This document shows, one piece after another, positions 59,993 through 64,000 of a DNA stretch of 64,000 nt. Under the pieces are notes generated by a model. It searched no databases. It worked only from the letters and a program-made list of their open reading frames with translations, and was not told the DNA's origin. Source of the DNA: Tatumella ptyseos ATCC 33301. Lineage in GTDB: Bacteria; Pseudomonadota; Gammaproteobacteria; Enterobacterales; Enterobacteriaceae. Each line of letters begins with the position of its first letter. Within the stretch, counting starts at the first letter, position 1. The translations under genes were made by a program, and so were the position numbers. Location: the NCBI RefSeq assembly GCF_000735525.1, contig NZ_JMPR01000035.1, forward strand, positions 186,001 through 250,000. Direction: 5' to 3'.

Positions 59993-61780
59993 ATGAGAGA
60001 ATCCCTGTACTGCAGAACCTGCGCCGGAATTCAACGGGCGAGTTACCTGCCACATGGCTTACTGATGGCGTTAATGTCGCGGCTTATGACATTAACAGGC
60101 ATCATTGTATTGATCGGGATGCTGCCGTGGCTTTCGGATGGCGATCCGGCAATGGCATTGCTGCGTGCCCGCTCTGCCGAACAGGAAGCGACGCCGGAAG
60201 CCCTGGCAGCGATCCGTCAGTCACTGGGGCTTGATCAGGGCCCTGTTAACCTGCTCATTAACTGGCTCAGTGGCCTTCTGCAGGGGGATGCCGGCAACTC
60301 CTGGATTTCAGGTCGTCCGGTACTGCCCGGGATGCTGCAGGCAGCACAGGTATCGCTGACGCTGATGATGATGTCTGCTGCGGTGGCCCTGATGCTGGCA
60401 GCGATGATTTGTCTGCCGACGTTCCGGCGCGGACTGCAGGGCCGGCCATACCGTTCAGCAGGACTACTGGCGTCCATATTGACGTCATTACCCGACTTTC
60501 TTCTGGCCTCCTTTTTACTGGTTGTCGGCGCGGTCTGGCTGAAGTGGTTTCCTCCTTATGGCTGGAACGGTATGCACTATGCTGTATTGCCCGCACTGGC
60601 CATGGGGATCCCTTCGGGGGGATATCTGGGCCGGATATTTTCGGACGCGTTAGCCGCGACGTTCAGCGAAAACTGGGTGATTACCTGGATAGTCTCCGGG
60701 ATTTCGCGCTGGCATATTCTTTGTGCGGTACTCCGGCGGACCTTATCTACGGTAATGCCACTGATCGGCCTTATTCTGGTATCACTGACGGGGAGCGCCG
60801 TGGCGGTCGAGAAAGTATTTGCCATCCCCGGACTGGGCAGAGCCACGCTTGGAGCGGTTGTTGCCCGGGATCTTACCGCCTTGCAAACCGGCATTCTCTT
60901 CCTGCTGATCATGGCATTTATGTCCGGCATTCTGGCGACGGGGATCAGATACCTCATTCTTGGTCGGGCGTTACTGACGTCCTCTCTGCCGGTCACAAAT
61001 GAACCGGGCAACAGTTCCCGGCGGAGGTGGATTGTGTTGCCGGTGGTCTGTGCCGTCGCGCTGGCCGTGCTTCTGCTGACCGGCTTACCCCGGGATCCCT
61101 ACGCGTCTGATTTTCTCCGGCTGGCTCCACCGTCCTCTTCACTGCCGTTCGGTGCCGATGCCATGGGGCGCGATTTACTGGCGAGGGTTGCACACGGCAC
61201 TGTGCATACCTGCATTCTGGCACTGATTGTCTCGCTCGTTTGTCTGGTTGTGGGGTTAGTGATTGGCCTTTTTCCGCGTGTATTTGTCGGGCCAACCGAG
61301 ATAGCGAATGCATTACCGCCTGTTATCGCAGGCCTGCTTGTCGTCTCCGTCAGCGGTGCCGGTAGTTCAGGCGCGGCTATTGCGATAGCGGCTGTCGGCT
61401 GGGCTCCTCTGGCGACACACACTGCCGCACTGGCATCCGAGATCCGGGCCAGATCGTACATCAGTATGTTGCCCGTTTTAGGGACTAGCGGGTTGCGTCA
61501 AAATATTGTTTACGTTTTTCCAGCCCTTATCGGGCCTCTCTTCCGCCATGCAATGTTACGGTTACCCGGCATCGCACTGGCATTAGCTTCACTGGGATTC
61601 CTGGGTCTGGGGGCTTCTCCCCCTGCGCCTGAATGGGGCCGGGTGCTTGCAGAAGGCATGGCTTATCTTGAACGCGCGTATTGGGTTGTGCTGGCTCCGG
61701 CGAGCGCGCTGGCTGTTTTATCGGTCATGGGGGTGAGTCTGGCCGGCTTTATCGCCCGGAAACCTGCACGCATGCAATGA
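59993..61780 (+). CDS. Fused ABC importer permease (DppB + DppC domains)
   Basis: A 595-residue protein holding two permease domains in one chain. The first (about 25-325) is DppB/NikB-like, with AEQEATPEALAAIRQSLGLDQ near 61-82 and ISRWHILCAVLRRTL (EAA loop) near 239; the second (about 345-590) is DppC/NikC-like with FGADAMGRDLLARVAHG near 385 and LGFLGLGASPPAPEWG near 545. In most systems these are separate genes. Gap of 19 bases after the binding-protein stop; ends the operon. Each domain has five to six predicted helices. Confidence 0.88.
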   Translation: MRESLYCRTCAGIQRASYLPHGLLMALMSRLMTLTGIIVLIGMLPWLSDGDPAMALLRARSAEQEATPEALAAIRQSLGLDQGPVNLLINWLSGLLQGDAGNSWISGRPVLPGMLQAAQVSLTLMMMSAAVALMLAAMICLPTFRRGLQGRPYRSAGLLASILTSLPDFLLASFLLVVGAVWLKWFPPYGWNGMHYAVLPALAMGIPSGGYLGRIFSDALAATFSENWVITWIVSGISRWHILCAVLRRTLSTVMPLIGLILVSLTGSAVAVEKVFAIPGLGRATLGAVVARDLTALQTGILFLLIMAFMSGILATGIRYLILGRALLTSSLPVTNEPGNSSRRRWIVLPVVCAVALAVLLLTGLPRDPYASDFLRLAPPSSSLPFGADAMGRDLLARVAHGTVHTCILALIVSLVCLVVGLVIGLFPRVFVGPTEIANALPPVIAGLLVVSVSGAGSSGAAIAIAAVGWAPLATHTAALASEIRARSYISMLPVLGTSGLRQNIVYVFPALIGPLFRHAMLRLPGIALALASLGFLGLGASPPAPEWGRVLAEGMAYLERAYWVVLAPASALAVLSVMGVSLAGFIARKPARMQ

Positions 61781-61808
61781 GTGACGGCCCGGTTAGCCGG
61801 GGCATTGA

Positions 61809-61834
61809 GGCACCGCAAACGGTGCCCTCAGTTA
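61809..61834 (+). terminator. Terminator of the ABC importer operon
   Basis: GGCACCG and CGGTGCC with loop CAAA (61809-61826), followed by CTCAGTTATTTT; 28 bases past the stop. Confidence 0.65.
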
Positions 61835-61839
61835 TTTTC

Positions 61840-61877
61840 TGCCATGATAGTCTCTGAGTTTTTAAGAGACAATGGCA
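61840..61877. repeat. Long hairpin TGCCAT/GTCTCT
   Basis: TGCCAT...GTCTCT pairs with AGAGAC...ATGGCA across a nine-base loop with a small bulge. Together with the preceding terminator it forms a tandem structure at the operon end. Confidence 0.5.
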
Positions 61878-62209
61878 GGCATTTTTCAACCGGGACCCGG
61901 CTGGCGCGTGAACTCTGAGAGAATTACATCAGGTTTCTGAGGTTATTTCAGAGGGTAAGAATAAAAGTATTGAGTCTCGCTGGCGCGACACTGTCAGTGA
62001 CTGACCTCTCTTTACGCCGCAGCATTTTCCGCCGCGACGCAGACCATACCGATGCCACATTGTCATTGCACTTTTTGCACTTCATTGCACAGAGTTACAC
62101 TGTAACTTTCTTTCAGCCCGGCGCGAACATTTAACCCGCCCGGGTCTGAAGTCAGAGGATTGTGCCTGACCCGGTACTCATTTATAGCCACTCAATCAGA
62201 CCTGCCCAT
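61878..62209. other. Gap without a gene
   Basis: About 330 bases. Contains TTGCACTT-type direct repeats near 62067-62090 and a small AGTTAC-ACT-GTAACT palindrome (62093-62107). No gene seen. Confidence 0.35.
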
Positions 62210-63049
62210 TTATCTTTCAGAGCAGGAAATACGGTATGCATTCCCTTCCTTCAGCACACGGGCAAATCCTGCCTGACTTAGGTGCATGCCGGCAATGATA
62301 AGTTTTTCGCTGACAGCTTTTTCCATCACTTTCTTCCTTGTTTCCGCTGCCTCGGCGGGGTTGATGTCGAATAATACAGAGACAGACGGGTGCGCTGACT
62401 GAATATAAGGATAATGGACAATATCTCCCCATATTAATAAGCTTTTATCCTCCGCATTGATACGAAACCCGGTGTGCCCGGGCGTATGACCGGGTAGCCA
62501 TACCGGCAGAATACCCCCGGCTATTTTGTCGCCGTTAAAAAAACGCACCTTCCCGGCATAAGCGTCTAATGTCTGGCGGACCAGCCAGAAATTACGTTGC
62601 CCGCGATCATTCGCCATCTTGAGTTGGTCATCATCCTGCCAGTGTCTCGCCTCGAGAGGATGAAGAGTAATTTCAGCATTTTTAAAAACAGGCTGTTTTT
62701 CAGGGTCCAGCAGACCTCCGATATGATCCGGATGGCAGTGCGTCAATAAAACGGTATCGACGTCGTCCGGGCTGACACCAGCAGCGGCAAGGTTTGCTTT
62801 GAGTTGCCCCGCCCTGTTGTTCTGCGGGCCTGTGCCAGCGTCAACCAGAATGACCTGACCCCGACCGCGGATCAGGTAACAGTTGATATGAATATCGTCG
62901 GGCTCATCGAGCCCTGCACGGTATTGAATAACTTCCGCATCAGCTTTTTTAATGCCTGACAGCAAATCCAGGCTGGCTGACATATTGCCGTCATTTAGCG
63001 CAGTAATCTGGAAATCGCCCATCTGGCGGAACGGAAAGGGATGGCTCAT
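62210..63049 (-). CDS. MBL-fold metallo-hydrolase
   Basis: A 279-residue metallo-beta-lactamase-fold enzyme. The metal motif THCHPDHIGG (His104, His106, Asp108, His109) is complete; further ligands are in LPGHTPGHTG (about 190) and LLIWGDIVHYPY (about 212). It resembles the family with AHL lactonase-like and other hydrolases; the substrate is not known. The start is ATG 63049 with AGGAGG upstream; the frame runs on to 63118 but without support. Divergent from a LysR gene. Confidence 0.86.
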   Translation of the reverse strand: MSHPFPFRQMGDFQITALNDGNMSASLDLLSGIKKADAEVIQYRAGLDEPDDIHINCYLIRGRGQVILVDAGTGPQNNRAGQLKANLAAAGVSPDDVDTVLLTHCHPDHIGGLLDPEKQPVFKNAEITLHPLEARHWQDDDQLKMANDRGQRNFWLVRQTLDAYAGKVRFFNGDKIAGGILPVWLPGHTPGHTGFRINAEDKSLLIWGDIVHYPYIQSAHPSVSVLFDINPAEAAETRKKVMEKAVSEKLIIAGMHLSQAGFARVLKEGNAYRISCSER

Positions 63050-63263
63050 GACTACCTCCTGGTGAGTTACGGCGAACAGGTATTCTGCCGGGAAGCCAGC
63101 ACAACGAATACAGGTCATCAGACCGGCAAGTAAATACGATTTCTCAATGACTTTTCATCATGCTACAGGCTGGTTCTGCCGCTTAAAAACGATAATATGT
63201 CACGGGTTAGTGATATTAAGTCAATCAAGGCACGTTATAAGCGTTGAGCAAGGAACCTGATTT

Positions 63264-64000
63264 ATGCGTAGAAAAATACCCAGTAGCGCGTCCCTGCAGG
63301 CTTTTGATGCCGCCGCAAGGCACGGTAATTTTGCCCGTGCTGCAGAGGAATTATCATTAACGGAAGGGGCGATTAGCCGTCAGATTGCGCGTCTGGAAGC
63401 ACTGCTGAACTGTAAACTGTTTGACCGTATGGGGAGCCGGGTAAAGCTTAACCCTGTCGGCGCGCGCTATGCACATCACGTACGTGAAACTCTCGATCGG
63501 CTCGAAAGAGATACCCAGTACATCATTGGAATACCGGAAGGCAGTAAGAATCTGGATATCGCCGTTCTGCCGACCTTCTCCAGCCGTTGGCTTATTCCCC
63601 GCCTGAGCGGCTTTAACTCTATGTTTCCGGAGATAACGTTAAATATTGCGGCGAGAACGGACCCCTTTATCTTGCCAGGCAGTGGCTTTGACGCGGTCAT
63701 TCATTTTGAACATTCCGCATGGGCGGGCATGCGAATGCAATTTCTGTTTCAGGAAAATCTGCTGCCTGTTTGCCATCCCGCATTGTTAACAAATAATGAC
63801 TTCAATCGACAATTAAACGAACTTCCGCGCATTCACCGGCGACAGAATCCTGATGCATGGCATCATTATGCCCGGCAAAGTGGAATACACCTCGATAATC
63901 CTGCTCAGGGAGTGCGGTACGATCTTCATGAAATGGCCATCGCTGCCGCCATCGCGGGACAAGGCGTCGCATTGGTTCCGCGTATGTATGTCGAAAATGA
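63264..64000 (+). CDS. LysR-family regulator, partial (cut by window edge)
   Basis: About 245 residues of a LysR regulator run off the right edge without a stop. The helix-turn-helix domain (about 7-66: ASLQAFDAAARHGNFARAAEELSLTEGAISRQIARLE) and most of the effector domain (IAVLPTFSSRWLIPRL...) are seen, close to the GcvA/AmpR-type subgroup. ATG 63264 follows AAGGAACCTG. It is divergent from the MBL-fold gene, which it probably regulates. Confidence 0.88.
   Translation, partial: MRRKIPSSASLQAFDAAARHGNFARAAEELSLTEGAISRQIARLEALLNCKLFDRMGSRVKLNPVGARYAHHVRETLDRLERDTQYIIGIPEGSKNLDIAVLPTFSSRWLIPRLSGFNSMFPEITLNIAARTDPFILPGSGFDAVIHFEHSAWAGMRMQFLFQENLLPVCHPALLTNNDFNRQLNELPRIHRRQNPDAWHHYARQSGIHLDNPAQGVRYDLHEMAIAAAIAGQGVALVPRMYVEN

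Noticed and set aside
1-64000. Insertion sequences, prophage, tRNA or rRNA genes
   Set aside because: No transposase, integrase, phage structural gene, or tRNA/rRNA sequence was recognised on either strand by eye; a tRNAscan-SE and ISfinder search would be needed to exclude them fully.

Overview
The window looks like a chromosomal segment of an Enterobacterales member, most likely Erwiniaceae (Tatumella/Pantoea/Erwinia-like). The basis is close homology and partial synteny with Escherichia coli core genes (ynfM-ynfL, mlc, bioD2/ynfK, ynfB, ydfG, ygjP, ybiI, cynT, rutE), together with accessory functions typical of plant- or insect-associated acid producers, such as a membrane-bound FAD/cytochrome c sugar dehydrogenase. 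The species assignment is inference.

Layout. (1) 0-5 kb: ynfM (cut by the window edge)/ynfL divergent pair, the ROK repressor mlc, bioD2, two small secreted proteins and ydfG. (2) 5-12.9 kb: a purine catabolic block. guaD-xdhA-xdhB-xdhC overlap end to end and converge on hpxO (FAD urate hydroxylase). Both units have a recognisable sigma-54 (-24/-12) promoter. hpxO also has a perfect NtrC-type GCAC-N7-GTGC site upstream, and a PurR-type box lies upstream of guaD. Together the genes take guanine through xanthine and urate to 5-hydroxyisourate, and probably serve nitrogen scavenging. (3) 12.9-20.7 kb: an AT-rich, gene-poor accessory region. It holds a fimbrial-like secreted protein, ygjP, a Nudix hydrolase, a RelE/ParE-type toxin-antitoxin pair, an AA10 lytic polysaccharide monooxygenase, a lipoprotein locus, four copies of an imperfect palindromic repeat, and gene debris (an inverted fragment of the Nudix gene start and a decayed copy of the ddc 3' end). 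(4) 20.7-30.7 kb: ybiI, an MFS/TetR pair, dat-ddc (2,4-diaminobutyrate and 1,3-diaminopropane synthesis), and a tightly overlapping nitroreductase - AMP ligase - thiolase operon divergent from an EamA exporter.

(5) 31-38.5 kb: a solitary Mrr-like restriction endonuclease, a cytochrome c gene fragment, a three-gene membrane dehydrogenase in S-C-L order (as in Gluconobacter fdhSCL), a candidate hydrophobic effector/small membrane immunity pair, and an orphan consensus LexA box. (6) 38.5-56.3 kb: mostly single metabolic, transport and regulator genes (FAH-family hydrolase, LysR regulators, a 14-TM MFS pump broken by a one-base change in an A7 tract, GATase, cynT-type carbonic anhydrase, orphan rutE, RhtB exporter, esterase, quinone-reductase-like ADH, epoxide-hydrolase-like enzyme, GNAT, SDR/AraC pair, MFS, VOC protein), a fosA-like gene fragment and a GTTGCGG microsatellite. 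(7) 56.6-61.8 kb: a NikA/DppA-type ABC importer with two ATPases, a lipoprotein binding protein and both permease domains fused in one polypeptide, behind a Zur-like palindrome. (8) 62.2 kb to the end: an MBL-fold hydrolase and a LysR gene cut by the window edge.

Several reading-frame breaks sit in or beside short homopolymers (about 18834, 36944 and 41413), so some apparent pseudogenes may be sequencing indels. No rRNA, tRNA, CRISPR array, intact insertion sequence or prophage was recognised.
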